The notes: generated by a model from the sequence alone, not told the origin. Shown: positions 43,220 through 53,728, numbered from the stretch's first letter. The stretch: DNA of 64,000 nucleotides from Rhizobium halophilum (GCF_021648825.1 NZ_JAKJHS010000002.1:186001-250000); one strand, 5' to 3'. Made by a program: numbers and translations.

Positions 43220-46042
43220 ATGTCGAACCGTCAGCTTTCGCCCGTCTCCTATCGCCGGTTCCAGCCGCAGCCGCTGCTTTCCGAAGGGCTTCTTGCCGTC
43301 GAGCGCCAGGGCGGCGACCTGGAGCGGAAAGTCGCCATGGGTCTTGCCCGTCTTGCCGACGAGATGGGGCGCCGCGCCGATGCGGAGGCCGAACGCGCCG
43401 GCAAGCTCGCCGGCGCTCGTGACGCCCTGGCCGGAGCGCCAACCGGCGCGCGCGTGACGGGCGGCGGTGCGGTCACCACCACGAGCGGCGGCGGACAATC
43501 CGGCCCTGTTAGACCGGCCCAAGGTGGGGGCGTGCGGGTGCGCGTGCCGCCGGCGGAGATCCGTAAGATCATCGTCGATGCTGCAATCCGCAACGGCGAG
43601 GATCCCGACACTCTGGTCGAAATCGCAGGCATCGAAAGCTCGTTCAACCCTTTCGCGAAGAACCCGAATTCCTCGGCCGGCGGGCTGTTCCAGTTCATTG
43701 ACAGCACGGCGGCCCAGTTCGGGCTGCGCGACAAGTTCGACGCTGCTGCCTCCTCGGATGCTGCCGCCCGGCTGCAGAAAACCAACCGAAACTATCTGCG
43801 CAACAAGCTTGGTCGGGAGCCGACGCCGGGTGAGCTTTACCTGGCGCACCAGCAGGGCGCCGGCGGCGCGGTGAAGCTGCTTTCAAACCCTGATGCGCGT
43901 GCCGTTGACGTCGTGGGTGCGGATGCCGTGCGCCTTAACGCGGGCGATGCCAGCATGACGGCGGCGCAGTTTGCGTCCCGGTGGACATCCAAGGTCGGCG
44001 GCTATGCGAAGCTGCCGGCGCCGGCCTCGGTCGGGCCAGTCAGCGTGACGATGGTCGAGGAACCGGTCGAGGTGACGCCGGGACAGGCGGGCACCTGGCG
44101 GCCGAGCGGCCGCAATACCATCCGGGGCCGCGCCTATGACGTCGCCGGGACGCGGACCTATCTCGAGATGGCCGATCTCGCCATGGTGGAAAACCAACAG
44201 GCGATCTACGAGGAGTACAAAGACGATCCGGTCAAGCTCGAACAGGCGCTCGGCGAAGGGCTCGAGGCGGAGCTGCGCGACAATGTGCTCGACGAGATCG
44301 CGCCGGAATTTACCGTCGCCTACAGGAAGCGCGCGTCGAGCCTGCTTTCCAAGGCACGCGCCGAGCATCAGGAACGGCTGCAGCAGCAGAACCGGGTGGA
44401 CTTCCTCGGGCGCGTCGAGGAGCTGGAAAACAGCAAGAGCCAGCGGATCGCCGGCCTCGACCCGAACGACGAGGCGGCGGCTTCCGATCTTGCGAACCTG
44501 CAGGCCTCGATCGAAGCGCATTGGGACAGTGCGGTAGCGCGCGGGATCGTCGATCTCGACGATGCAGAAAAGTTCAAGCGCTCCAGCCGATCCGATACGA
44601 CGGTCGGCTTCTATGTGCGCCAGGCGTCGAAGATGGGCGCCGACGACATCAAGGCGATGCGGGCGCAGATGACGAAGGATTACGCCGCCGGCAGCCTCGA
44701 GGGCGTGACGGCCGACGACTGGGCGAAGATCGATCAGGGGCTGTCGGCGGCCGAAAGTGCGCGGCGGACGCAGGACGCCAAGGCCGATGCGGACTTGACC
44801 AAGCGCGGCGAGGACCTGGCGAAGCGGATCGCGCGCGGCCTGCCGGTGACGCCGGAAGAACTGGCGCGGTTCCAGCTCGACGCCGGGACCGCGCCGAAAG
44901 GCAAGGTGATCGTCGCCTCGACGCTGACGCGCATGCGCGTTTCCGAAGCGATCCGGACCATGCCGATCGCGCAGGTGGAAAAGAACATCAAGCAGCTGCT
45001 CGGGGAGGACGCCACGGCGGAGGATATCGACTTCGCCCGCACGACGATCGCGCAGCACCGCAAGGACATCGCGACGGATCCGCTGGGCGTTGCCGAGCGC
45101 TTCGGCGTGCTGCCGGTCTCGGAAGGCCTGCCGCTCGATGGCGAAATCGATCCCGCGAGCGCGTCCGCCGCCTTCTCCGAACGGATCAACGCGGCGAAAG
45201 TGGCGGCCGAACATCTCGGCACCGCGCCGAAATTCTTCCGGCCGGGCGAGGCCGAGCAGATCGAGGCTGCGGTGAAAGCGGATCCGCAGCGCGGGCTCGA
45301 CATTGCCGCCGGCCTAGTGGACGCCGCCGGCCGCGACGCCGACCGCGTGCTGCGCGAGCTGGGGGACGTGGCGCCGGCCGTTTCGCTTTCCGGATCGTTG
45401 ATCGCTGCTGGCGGAAACCGCCAGGCGGCGGCAGACCTGATCTCCGGCTACGGCAAGACGCCGGACGGCAAGGATTATGCCGATATCCCGAACACCAAGC
45501 GGCTGCCGGCGGCGCGCGAGATCTCCGGCGATGCGCTGGCCTACACGCCGGGCGAGATCAACCGGCTCGACCAGGCGGCGGCCTCGATCGCGCGCAAGCG
45601 GCTTCATGATACCGGCATCGATCCGAAGAAAGAGGATGCGGCGGAGATCTACGAGCGCGCCTACCAGGAGGCCGCCGGCGCGACGTTCGCCAACGGCGCG
45701 CAATACGGCGGTTTTGCCGACTATGATCGCGGCTGGCGCTACAGTCCGCAGAAGGTGCTTCTGCCGCCGACGGTTCGCGCCGACAAGTTTCCGGACCTGA
45801 TGGAGGCGCTGACCGACGCGGATCTCGGCGGCATCACGGCGAAGAACGGGAAGCCCTGGACGGCGCGCGATTTCCAGCGCGCCATGCCAGTGGCCGTCAA
45901 TGGCGGCTTCGTCTTCGCGCTCGGCGACGTCTCCGGATCCTCGCCGATGTTCATCGCCGACGAAAAGGGCGATCCGATCGTCCTCGATCTTGAGACCCTG
46001 CGGCCGGCGCTCGAGCCGCGCGTTCCGGGGGCTTACCGATGA
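43220..46042 (+). CDS. Internal virion protein with lytic transglycosylase domain
   Basis: 940 residues. A Slt-type transglycosylase domain spans about residues 113-220; the catalytic Glu is in VEIAGIESSFNPFAKNP and is followed by SAGGLFQFIDSTA. The rest is long helices, as in T7 gp16-like ejection proteins. It opens the cell wall so DNA can cross the periplasm at infection. Overlaps the next gene by 4 bp (ATGA). Confidence 0.85.
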   Translation: MSNRQLSPVSYRRFQPQPLLSEGLLAVERQGGDLERKVAMGLARLADEMGRRADAEAERAGKLAGARDALAGAPTGARVTGGGAVTTTSGGGQSGPVRPAQGGGVRVRVPPAEIRKIIVDAAIRNGEDPDTLVEIAGIESSFNPFAKNPNSSAGGLFQFIDSTAAQFGLRDKFDAAASSDAAARLQKTNRNYLRNKLGREPTPGELYLAHQQGAGGAVKLLSNPDARAVDVVGADAVRLNAGDASMTAAQFASRWTSKVGGYAKLPAPASVGPVSVTMVEEPVEVTPGQAGTWRPSGRNTIRGRAYDVAGTRTYLEMADLAMVENQQAIYEEYKDDPVKLEQALGEGLEAELRDNVLDEIAPEFTVAYRKRASSLLSKARAEHQERLQQQNRVDFLGRVEELENSKSQRIAGLDPNDEAAASDLANLQASIEAHWDSAVARGIVDLDDAEKFKRSSRSDTTVGFYVRQASKMGADDIKAMRAQMTKDYAAGSLEGVTADDWAKIDQGLSAAESARRTQDAKADADLTKRGEDLAKRIARGLPVTPEELARFQLDAGTAPKGKVIVASTLTRMRVSEAIRTMPIAQVEKNIKQLLGEDATAEDIDFARTTIAQHRKDIATDPLGVAERFGVLPVSEGLPLDGEIDPASASAAFSERINAAKVAAEHLGTAPKFFRPGEAEQIEAAVKADPQRGLDIAAGLVDAAGRDADRVLRELGDVAPAVSLSGSLIAAGGNRQAAADLISGYGKTPDGKDYADIPNTKRLPAAREISGDALAYTPGEINRLDQAAASIARKRLHDTGIDPKKEDAAEIYERAYQEAAGATFANGAQYGGFADYDRGWRYSPQKVLLPPTVRADKFPDLMEALTDADLGGITAKNGKPWTARDFQRAMPVAVNGGFVFALGDVSGSSPMFIADEKGDPIVLDLETLRPALEPRVPGAYR

Positions 46043-48015
46043 TCAACCTGCTGGATCCATCGTCGCTGCGCGGCAGCGTTTCGGACGGGCCGGAAAGCTG
46101 GACGGAGGCGTGGTCGAAGGCGGCCGAGACCACCGACGAGACGATGCGCCTGGTGGAAAACACCACGGCCGATATTGCCGCGATGGAAAAGGCCTATGAC
46201 GACCGGATCGCGGCGATCCGCGAGATCACGGGGCAGGAGCTGCCGAACCCGATCCGCGTCGGCTCCGGCGTCGATCGCGACTATGCGCAGGTTCTGGCAT
46301 CGGGGGCGGCCGGCGGCGGCTTCATGCCGTCGATCGGCGAGATGGATCCGGAATTCCGCCGGCGCCAGGAGGAGGATTTCAACACCCGGGCACGCGCTTT
46401 GTCCGGCCGGTACCGGCAGGACATCGACCAGGTCCTGTCGACGCCGATCGTCAAGGCGCGCAACCGGATGATGCAGGAAGCGGAGAGGGGGGCGGCGATC
46501 GCCGCTCAATCGCCGGAGCTGGGGATGGCCGGCCGGCTTTCGGCGCAGCTCGTCGGCGGCCTGACGGGCGCTGCACGCGATCCGGTGCAATGGGGCATGG
46601 CTTTTCTCGGCGCGACGGGATCCGCCGCAAAGACTGTTGCCGGCCGCATCGGGCAGACGATGCTGACGGAAGCGCTGATCAATGGCGGTTCCGAGCTGGT
46701 GCTGCAGGGGATCAGCCAGGAGCGCAAGCGCGAGGCCGGCCTCGAGCACGGCATGAAGGACATGCTCGCCAATGCCGGCATTGCCGCGGCCTTCGGCGCG
46801 ATCTTCGGCGGCACGGTGCAGGGCGGGGCGGAACTGGCACGCGTCTTCAAGCTCGGAGAGGGCGGTGCTGAACGCGCAGCGCGCGTGCTGGAGGGGCGGC
46901 CGGAGCCGGGCGACGTCGAGACGCTGGCGAAGGCGATGAATGTCGAGCTGGGGCCGGAAAAGCTCGATCTCATCGCCCGTTCTTTCGAGGAGCGCGTTCT
47001 CGACGAGGTGACGGTGCCGGCCGATGCGACGCCGGCGCAGCTGCGCGTGCTCGAGGCGGCGCAACGCTATGCCGAGGATCCCGACAATTTTCCGCCACCG
47101 GAGCTGGTGGAACGGATGCTGGCGGAAGAGGAGGCCGGCCGGACGCAGTTCTCCGCCGACCAATACGAGCGGATGTTCTCCGGCGATCCGAACGCGATCG
47201 ACGACATCGCTGATACGTTCTTTGCCGAGACGATCGATGATGCGGCGGCGCGGATCCAGACGGCGGCGGCCAGGGTGGAGCGGGCGGCGGATCAGCTTGA
47301 CGCGGTCTCTGAAGCGATCGAGCAGCGGATTTCGGCATTCCAGACGGAGAAAGGCTCGACCTATTCCGTTGACGGACGATCGACGAAGCGGAACAAGGCG
47401 GCTCGCGACGATCCTGGACACGAAGGCGACTTCGGCGACAAGCCGGCATCGGCGCTGACCATCTACGTCGACGAGAACGCGGGAGCGCTTTCTGCGGCTG
47501 GACTTAATGGTCTCGGCGAAAAAGGTGCGCGCGTCGCATTGAGGGATGGGCGGGCGACGCTCGTCACTTGGAACAAAAAGCAGAGTGGCTGGGGTGCTTC
47601 GGAAGGATCCCGCGATATCCCTTACCACCTCGAGCCGGCGTTCGGACGCTACCCGCTGGAGCTTTGGAATGCTGCGGCGGACGTTCCCGGATTTGAGGCG
47701 TTCTCCCGCATGCACGCTGGCAATCGGATCGTGTCCGTCACCGAACGCGCTCCGGATCCCGTCGAAGGTCAGACGATTGCGCCGGCGCGTCCGGCGGAGC
47801 CGCTGGACGATGCCGCCATGCGCGCGGCCGAGGAGCAGGCGGGCGAGATCGTCGATCCCGTCATCGACGCCAACGGCAATCCGGAAAGCCTGCTGGACTT
47901 CATTCCCGTTGAAGACGGCGACGGCAACGTTCGGCTGATGACGACGCGCGAAGCGCTCGAGGAAGCCGATGAGGGCGAACTTCTCGCCGATCTACTGGAG
48001 GCCTGTAAGCTCTAG
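46039..48015 (+). CDS. Internal virion (ejection) protein
   Basis: 658 residues. The first 420 are helical with two hydrophobic Ala/Gly stretches near residues 168-200 and 240-270. Residues about 435-570 are a separate domain with a different composition (ALTIYVDENAGALSAAGLNG, LVTWNKKQSGWGASEGSRDI, LELWNAAADVPGFEAFSRMH), then a disordered acidic end. Probably one of the periplasmic channel proteins of the ejectosome. The last 24 bp overlap the opposite-strand membrane gene. Confidence 0.68.
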   Translation: MINLLDPSSLRGSVSDGPESWTEAWSKAAETTDETMRLVENTTADIAAMEKAYDDRIAAIREITGQELPNPIRVGSGVDRDYAQVLASGAAGGGFMPSIGEMDPEFRRRQEEDFNTRARALSGRYRQDIDQVLSTPIVKARNRMMQEAERGAAIAAQSPELGMAGRLSAQLVGGLTGAARDPVQWGMAFLGATGSAAKTVAGRIGQTMLTEALINGGSELVLQGISQERKREAGLEHGMKDMLANAGIAAAFGAIFGGTVQGGAELARVFKLGEGGAERAARVLEGRPEPGDVETLAKAMNVELGPEKLDLIARSFEERVLDEVTVPADATPAQLRVLEAAQRYAEDPDNFPPPELVERMLAEEEAGRTQFSADQYERMFSGDPNAIDDIADTFFAETIDDAAARIQTAAARVERAADQLDAVSEAIEQRISAFQTEKGSTYSVDGRSTKRNKAARDDPGHEGDFGDKPASALTIYVDENAGALSAAGLNGLGEKGARVALRDGRATLVTWNKKQSGWGASEGSRDIPYHLEPAFGRYPLELWNAAADVPGFEAFSRMHAGNRIVSVTERAPDPVEGQTIAPARPAEPLDDAAMRAAEEQAGEIVDPVIDANGNPESLLDFIPVEDGDGNVRLMTTREALEEADEGELLADLLEACKL

Positions 48016-48411
48016 GTACTGTTTCTGGACCTGCAGCAGTTCCATATGAGCTATGCCTATCTCCCTGCGACAGTCGCGCACTACCGCAGGATGTCCAGCG
48101 CATTCATTAGCGATGTGGAGCTGGCTCGCGGCCGTAGCGAGCTTTTGTGCAAGTAGATTTGCTCTAACCTCGTTGACCGGAAGATAACCCGTGCGGACAT
48201 CGAGAGCGGCAGTCGACGTCGATGTCTTGAGGCCATAGAAGGCTAGCGCCGCGATGACGACGGATCCTGTCAGCCGGACACGTCTTCCCTGTGTGCTCTT
48301 TGCAGCCCGCTCTTCGAACAAGGTCTCGCTGGTTCGGTACAGGATTAGAGCCACTATGGTTGCGACTAGCAACCATATGACCGGTAGGAATACAGGTAGC
48401 AGATCCCTCAT
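47992..48411 (-). CDS. Opposite-strand membrane protein (moron)
   Basis: 139 residues: one strong span near the N-terminus (VFLPVIWLLVATIVALILY, residues 6-24), a second near 48-62 (LTGSVVIAALAFYGL), and a helical periplasmic or cytosolic part with a Cys pair (ANECAGHPAVVRDCRREIG). It sits on the other strand between two ejection-protein genes, a classic moron site. No family recognised. Confidence 0.6.
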   Translation of the reverse strand: MRDLLPVFLPVIWLLVATIVALILYRTSETLFEERAAKSTQGRRVRLTGSVVIAALAFYGLKTSTSTAALDVRTGYLPVNEVRANLLAQKLATAASQLHIANECAGHPAVVRDCRREIGIAHMELLQVQKQYLELTGLQ

Positions 48412-48473
48412 TCGCTGACCTCATTCAACAGTTGTTGGAGAATAATAAGCTCTCCTTCAAAGGAGATGACAAG

Positions 48474-51026
48474 ATGACTCTTCGCGACTGCCTGAATTCC
48501 GCCGTCTCCCAAAGGGAGATCAATTCGCGCCAGGCCGACGAATTGCACCGCTATTGGGAAGCCCGGTTCCGCCGCAAGCGCCCCGGCATGACGGAACGCG
48601 AGGCCGCGGCGGCCGCGCGCGACGAGGTGGCGCAGGCCCTGCGTGCGGAGGCCAAGGAGCAGCGCCGGCAGACGCTGCTGACAGAAGCGCGCCGCAAGGA
48701 GATCGCGGCCTTCCTGGAGGGCTACCGCAACCGCAAAGGGGACCCAGACCAGCTGGACGCAGCGCTGTCGCTGATGATCCACAACGGCTTCAAGGGCACT
48801 CAGTCCATGGCCGGCAAGGCAAATGCGATCATCGCCATGGCGCACCGCGACCTTTCCGAGGTCATGTACCATTTCCGCCGGTCAAAGGGGCTCGGCAAGC
48901 GCCACAACAAGGCGGACCTGCCGGACCTCATCCGGGCTCTGCATGGCGAAGCGGTGAGCAACCCTACGGCAAAGGCGCTAGCCGGCGCCTTGTCTGGTGT
49001 GCTCGAGGACCTGCGGCTGCGCTTCAATGCCGCTGGCGGCAACATCCCGAAACGCCAGGACTGGGGCATCACGCATACCCACAACAGGCGCGCCATCCGC
49101 AAGCTTGGCCGGACGCCGGCGGAAGCCCGCGAGAAATGGAAGGCCTTCATCCGGCCGCTGCTCGATCCCGACCAGATGACCAATCCGAACACGGGGGAAA
49201 CGGTCGGCGCCGACGGACTCGACGCCTCGCTCGACTATGTGTTCGAAACCATCACGTCGGACGGCTGGGCGCATCGCCGGCCGGAAGCGCGCCGGTTCGG
49301 CAAGGGCAAGGTCGCGAGCCGCTACCAGGACGGCCGGTTCCTGATCTTCCGGGATGCGGAAAGCTGGCTGGCCTATAACGAGAAGTTCGGCGACCAGGAC
49401 CCGATCGGCGCGATCTTCAACCAGATCAACAGCGTCGCTCGCGACATCGCTGCGATGGAGCGGTTCGGGCCGAACCCGGATGCTTCGATCGAATGGATCA
49501 AGCAGGCCGTGCAGGTGAGCATCGGTCGGCAGCAGGCGGGCGCCCTGGACGTCGCAGGGATGCCGCCGGGCATGTCGGCGACCAAATGGGCCGGCTATCG
49601 CCTGGACGGCCTCTGGCGGGCTCTGCGCGGCCGGGAAACGGTGCTCGATGCGCCGGCGAAGATTTCCGGCGACATTCGCAATCTGGCGACCTCGGCCATG
49701 CTTGGATCCACCGGGATCCTCGCGGCCTCGACGGATCCCTTCGTGGCGGCCGCCTCGAGGCGGCTTGCTGGGCTGCCGGTGGCGCGCAGCCTCGGCGGCA
49801 TCATCAAGCGGTTTGCCAGCGACGGCGATCGCCGGGCCATGGCCCGCCGCGCCTTCATGTGGGACGATTACCTGCACACGATGAACGAACAGGCCCGGTT
49901 CGTCGACCAGATGTTCGGCCACGACTGGAGCCGCTACCTGACCGACCGGGCGCTGACCTGGAACGCGCTGATCCCGCTGACGGACGCGCGCCGTCGCCTC
50001 GAGGCTACCGCCTGGCACGAGACGCTGGGCGGCTATGCCGAGAAGGGTACCGACTGGCTGGATCTGCCGCCGCTCCTGCAGAAGACGCTGGAGGGTTTTG
50101 GCTTCACGCCCGACGACTGGCACAGGATGCGCGCCGGCATCGACGACATGGGCTTCCTCGACCCGGGCGGCGTCTTCGATAAGACCGGCGATCGCGCGCT
50201 TGCGGAAAAATATGCCGAGCTGATCCACCAGTGGTCGGAACGCTCTGTTCCCTCCGGAGATCCGCGCATCAAGAGCGTGCTGACCGGTGGCACACCGCGC
50301 GGCACCATTCTCGGCGAGCTGGCGGAGTTCGGTTCGCAGTTCCTGAGTTTCGGCATGAGCTTCACGGCGCGCCAGCTCGAGGCGATCTATGTCTATTCGA
50401 TGCTGTCGAAATCGCGCGGCGGGCGGATTACTCGGGGTGCCTGGTTCTTCGCCTCGATGGCGGTGCCGCTGACGATCGGCGCGGCCTTCTATACGCAGGT
50501 GCTGAACGTGCTGAACGGCAAGGATCCGGAGGACATGACGGAAGCCAGCTTCTGGGGCAAGGCCTTCGTCAAGGGCGGTGGCGGCGGGTTGTTCGCAGAC
50601 TTCGTCAACCGGGCGGAAAACCGCTACGGACAGAGTTTTGCCGAAACGCTGCCGGGACCAGGTGCGGCTTTCATCGGCGACACGCTGGATCTCTCGCTGC
50701 GCTCAATCCAGTCGATCGTGGCCGACGAGGAGGGCAGGGAAGAGATCAAGCTCGGCCGCAATGTCTCCAAATACGTCGGCCGTTATACGCCGATCCTCTC
50801 CTCACACCCGGCAACCCGGGCCGCCTACCGCCGCGCCTTCGTCGATCAGCTGCAGTGGCTGACGGATCCGGACGCCGACAAGAGTTTTCGGGCGCAGAAA
50901 GGCAAGGTGAGCTTCTGGTGGGAGCCCGGCGAGCTGACGTTCCGCCGGCTGCCGGCGCCGGAGGCGGCGCTGGGGCCGGAGCCCCAACGCACTGAACGGC
51001 TTTCGCGCGCGACTAGCCTGCTCTGA
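48474..51026 (+). CDS. Large internal virion (ejection) protein
   Basis: 850 residues from ATG 48474 with AAGGAG 8 bases before it. Almost all helical: the N-terminal MTLRDCLNSAVSQREINSRQADELHRYW recalls phage gp16-like C-terminal regions; a middle part has several hydrophobic stretches (FLSFGMSFTARQLEAIYVYS, GAWFFASMAVPLTIGAAFYT). Likely a component of the DNA-ejection conduit in the inner membrane. Confidence 0.7.
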   Translation: MTLRDCLNSAVSQREINSRQADELHRYWEARFRRKRPGMTEREAAAAARDEVAQALRAEAKEQRRQTLLTEARRKEIAAFLEGYRNRKGDPDQLDAALSLMIHNGFKGTQSMAGKANAIIAMAHRDLSEVMYHFRRSKGLGKRHNKADLPDLIRALHGEAVSNPTAKALAGALSGVLEDLRLRFNAAGGNIPKRQDWGITHTHNRRAIRKLGRTPAEAREKWKAFIRPLLDPDQMTNPNTGETVGADGLDASLDYVFETITSDGWAHRRPEARRFGKGKVASRYQDGRFLIFRDAESWLAYNEKFGDQDPIGAIFNQINSVARDIAAMERFGPNPDASIEWIKQAVQVSIGRQQAGALDVAGMPPGMSATKWAGYRLDGLWRALRGRETVLDAPAKISGDIRNLATSAMLGSTGILAASTDPFVAAASRRLAGLPVARSLGGIIKRFASDGDRRAMARRAFMWDDYLHTMNEQARFVDQMFGHDWSRYLTDRALTWNALIPLTDARRRLEATAWHETLGGYAEKGTDWLDLPPLLQKTLEGFGFTPDDWHRMRAGIDDMGFLDPGGVFDKTGDRALAEKYAELIHQWSERSVPSGDPRIKSVLTGGTPRGTILGELAEFGSQFLSFGMSFTARQLEAIYVYSMLSKSRGGRITRGAWFFASMAVPLTIGAAFYTQVLNVLNGKDPEDMTEASFWGKAFVKGGGGGLFADFVNRAENRYGQSFAETLPGPGAAFIGDTLDLSLRSIQSIVADEEGREEIKLGRNVSKYVGRYTPILSSHPATRAAYRRAFVDQLQWLTDPDADKSFRAQKGKVSFWWEPGELTFRRLPAPEAALGPEPQRTERLSRATSLL

Positions 51027-51049
51027 TCCGACAATCAGGGCTGGCGACG

Positions 51050-53728
51050 ATGACGAACCCTTATCCGCTTCCGCGCTCCATCCGGCAAACCGAGATCCTG
51101 GTCGGCGACGGCGGCAGCACTTATGGGCCGTTCGCCGGGTTCCAGATCTTCGATGTCGCGGATGTGGAAGTTTGGACGAAGCCGCAGGGGGCAGATCGGT
51201 TTAGCCTGGTTGCGGCCATTGTCGCTAAGGTCTCGGATCTCCCGTTCGACTTCTTCACGATCAACGTGCCTGGCGGGCTTCCCGCAACCACCCACTACGT
51301 GGTGCGGTCGGCCCGATTGCACGAAAGAACGGCTGGCGTCACCAGCGGTACGCGGGTCGATCTGACCGCTCTCGAAAAAGAGCTTTCGAAGCAGGGGGTC
51401 GTGCTTCAGGAAATTCGTCGGGAGCTGAGCACCCGCATCGTGTCCACCGATTTCGGAGACGCGGAACAGACGCTGCCTTCACCGGATGGGATAAGCGTGC
51501 TTGGCTGGGACAGCGGGGGGAAACTCGTCAACCGCAAGACTGACGGGATCTCGCTGCTGGAAGCACAGGCGGCTGCGGCCGCAGCTCTTGCCGCGGCCAA
51601 TGCGGGCTTCAAGTTCGGTACGGAGGCGGACTTCGAAGCGGCGAACATTCCCTTGGTTCTCACCTTCATCGAGACCGCGGGCTATTACGCTCCCGGCGAT
51701 GGCGGAGGCCACCAGAAGAGACGGATCCCCGCACCCGATCCTGTCATGCCGTGGCACAAACAGAGCGCGGACGGCGCCTGGTGGGAGGTGGAAAGTGTCA
51801 CTGCCGGCGGTCGGCGCATCATCTATGCCGCCCAGTTCGGGATCGTTCCCGGCCATGACGTCACGGCACCTGCAAAGGCCCTCTATGCCAGCCTCGCCCA
51901 CGCGGAAGTGAACTGGTCTCCGGGGTCCTATAGCCTGACGGACTACATCGGCGTGTATGGCGAAAACGTGATCAGCCGTTGCCCGTCAGGCCGACACGCC
52001 ATCACGATCAGGCAGCTCACCTGGGGGCTCCCGGTATTTTCGACGGCAGATCCTGACAATCCCGCCGTGAGGCCTCGCGGCGTCAAGTTCTATGACCTTG
52101 GGGGGGAGGCGTGGTGCGATGGCGTCAAATGCTATTTCTACGACAGCTTCTATCCCGTCGACCTGGGGGTCTACCGCTGCGAAGCGCATCCCACAACGAC
52201 GGCGGCAGAAATCTTTCTCCTGCGCAATGGCGTACTTGAAGAGCCGGCGTCCATCAGCGGGCTTGGTACCGATGAAGTCACGATCACGCTTTCGAGCCCG
52301 CAACTCGCGGGGCAGATGATCCTCATCAAGGTCACCAACAAGAGGGACCTTCATGGACAGCCGGCTATCTGGGGGCAAGGCAAGGCGGCGGAAAGCGCCC
52401 TCATCTTCCATGGCGGTGGGGATGACTTCCGGGCGGAGCGATTGCACGTTGAAGGTTTTGTCGCCCAGGTCGCGTATTTCGGGGACTGGACATCGCAGCT
52501 TGCGGACGCGCACAGCTACAGTCCCGTGATCAGGGATATTACCTTTGACAACTGCGATTTCGTGCTGCTCTCCGAGGCCTTCAACTGGGAAGTCGACCAG
52601 ATCATCGGCGGGAAGGTTTCCGAAACGCAGACCGACACAGGTCTCGTGCTGGGCCAGGCCCCGATCTACAAGGATCCGCACGTCCTCTACGTGACCGATC
52701 GGTCGACCCTGGCGGTCACCCAGAAAGGCCGGGTGGGCGTGCTTTCCGGCGACAACAAGTATTCCTCAAACTACAAGGCCAGGAATGTGCGTGGTCTCGT
52801 CGTGGAGGCGGGCGCCACCTACGAATTCTTCCGGCATCTGGACATCGAGCAGGTGCAGGACACGGTGTTCAATTTCCCGGTGATCTCCGGAGCCTTCAAC
52901 GGCTCTCTCGACGGCCAGCGAGCTGCTCTCAACCTATGGGCCTGCAGCGGCGTCACCATCAATGTCGACCGCATGTACGTCACTTCCGATATCGCCTTCG
53001 TGGCGCGTTTCCGGAAGGGGCTGCAGAACGTCTGCTCGCAATGCACGATCGTCATCCGCGATCTCTACATCACCGCGAGCGCGGTGCGCTCCAACGACTG
53101 GTTCGTCAACCATGGCGGCGTCGATTGCTGGGTGATCATCGAAAACCTTTACATCCTCGACCAGATGGGCGGCTATCTGTATCGCGCCCGCGAGGAGGAT
53201 ATCTCGTCGCCCGCACTGTTCAGCCGGCGCGGCGGCATCAAGGTGAAGAACATCCATTGCACCAACGCGATCGACCTGAAACTGGCGGCTTTCGTATCGA
53301 ACAACGGCGTCACGCATCCTTCGGGGGTGACAGCAGACTTCGATCTCGATGCGATCACCAACGGCAAGCTCACCGCCGCCACTTTCGATCTGCGGGGTGC
53401 CGACCACAAGCCGTTGTTCCGTCGGTCGGGCGCCCAGGTCATACCCTTCACCGTCCGCACCAACGGAACGGTCATCATCAGCTACAGCAACTCCGTTGCC
53501 CTCAGCGTGGCGGCGATCGCCGCCGGCCAGTACCGGGTCACGCATAATCTCGGCCACGCGAACTATGCCGTGAGCGTCACTGTCGAAAGGGACGCCAACG
53601 CTTCGCGCTTCGCCTATGTGGACAACGAGACCAACACGACCTTCGACATTTACATCAGCGACGGGGCCAACTTTCAGGATGCGCAGGTCCGGTGCGTGCT
53701 GGCAGCTAAGGCTTACGGCTTCGTTTAG
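51050..53728 (+). CDS. Tailspike / receptor-binding protein
   Basis: 892 residues. Residues 1-105 form a virion-anchoring beta domain (IRQTEILVGDGGSTYGPFAGFQIFD-like; key motif LVGDGGSTYGPFAGF), then a short coiled coil (LEKELSKQGVVLQEIRREL) and an Ala-rich linker. Residues 200-800 look like a right-handed beta-helix (many short strands, GGGDDFRAERLHVEGF, NLWACSGVTINVDRMY), and the last 90 a trimer cap. It probably binds or cuts rhizobial surface polysaccharide. Confidence 0.8.
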   Translation: MTNPYPLPRSIRQTEILVGDGGSTYGPFAGFQIFDVADVEVWTKPQGADRFSLVAAIVAKVSDLPFDFFTINVPGGLPATTHYVVRSARLHERTAGVTSGTRVDLTALEKELSKQGVVLQEIRRELSTRIVSTDFGDAEQTLPSPDGISVLGWDSGGKLVNRKTDGISLLEAQAAAAAALAAANAGFKFGTEADFEAANIPLVLTFIETAGYYAPGDGGGHQKRRIPAPDPVMPWHKQSADGAWWEVESVTAGGRRIIYAAQFGIVPGHDVTAPAKALYASLAHAEVNWSPGSYSLTDYIGVYGENVISRCPSGRHAITIRQLTWGLPVFSTADPDNPAVRPRGVKFYDLGGEAWCDGVKCYFYDSFYPVDLGVYRCEAHPTTTAAEIFLLRNGVLEEPASISGLGTDEVTITLSSPQLAGQMILIKVTNKRDLHGQPAIWGQGKAAESALIFHGGGDDFRAERLHVEGFVAQVAYFGDWTSQLADAHSYSPVIRDITFDNCDFVLLSEAFNWEVDQIIGGKVSETQTDTGLVLGQAPIYKDPHVLYVTDRSTLAVTQKGRVGVLSGDNKYSSNYKARNVRGLVVEAGATYEFFRHLDIEQVQDTVFNFPVISGAFNGSLDGQRAALNLWACSGVTINVDRMYVTSDIAFVARFRKGLQNVCSQCTIVIRDLYITASAVRSNDWFVNHGGVDCWVIIENLYILDQMGGYLYRAREEDISSPALFSRRGGIKVKNIHCTNAIDLKLAAFVSNNGVTHPSGVTADFDLDAITNGKLTAATFDLRGADHKPLFRRSGAQVIPFTVRTNGTVIISYSNSVALSVAAIAAGQYRVTHNLGHANYAVSVTVERDANASRFAYVDNETNTTFDIYISDGANFQDAQVRCVLAAKAYGFV

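Noticed and set aside
46033-47715. 560-codon reverse open frame under the ejection-protein gene
   Set aside because: Shadow; Arg/His-rich and without a credible start signal.
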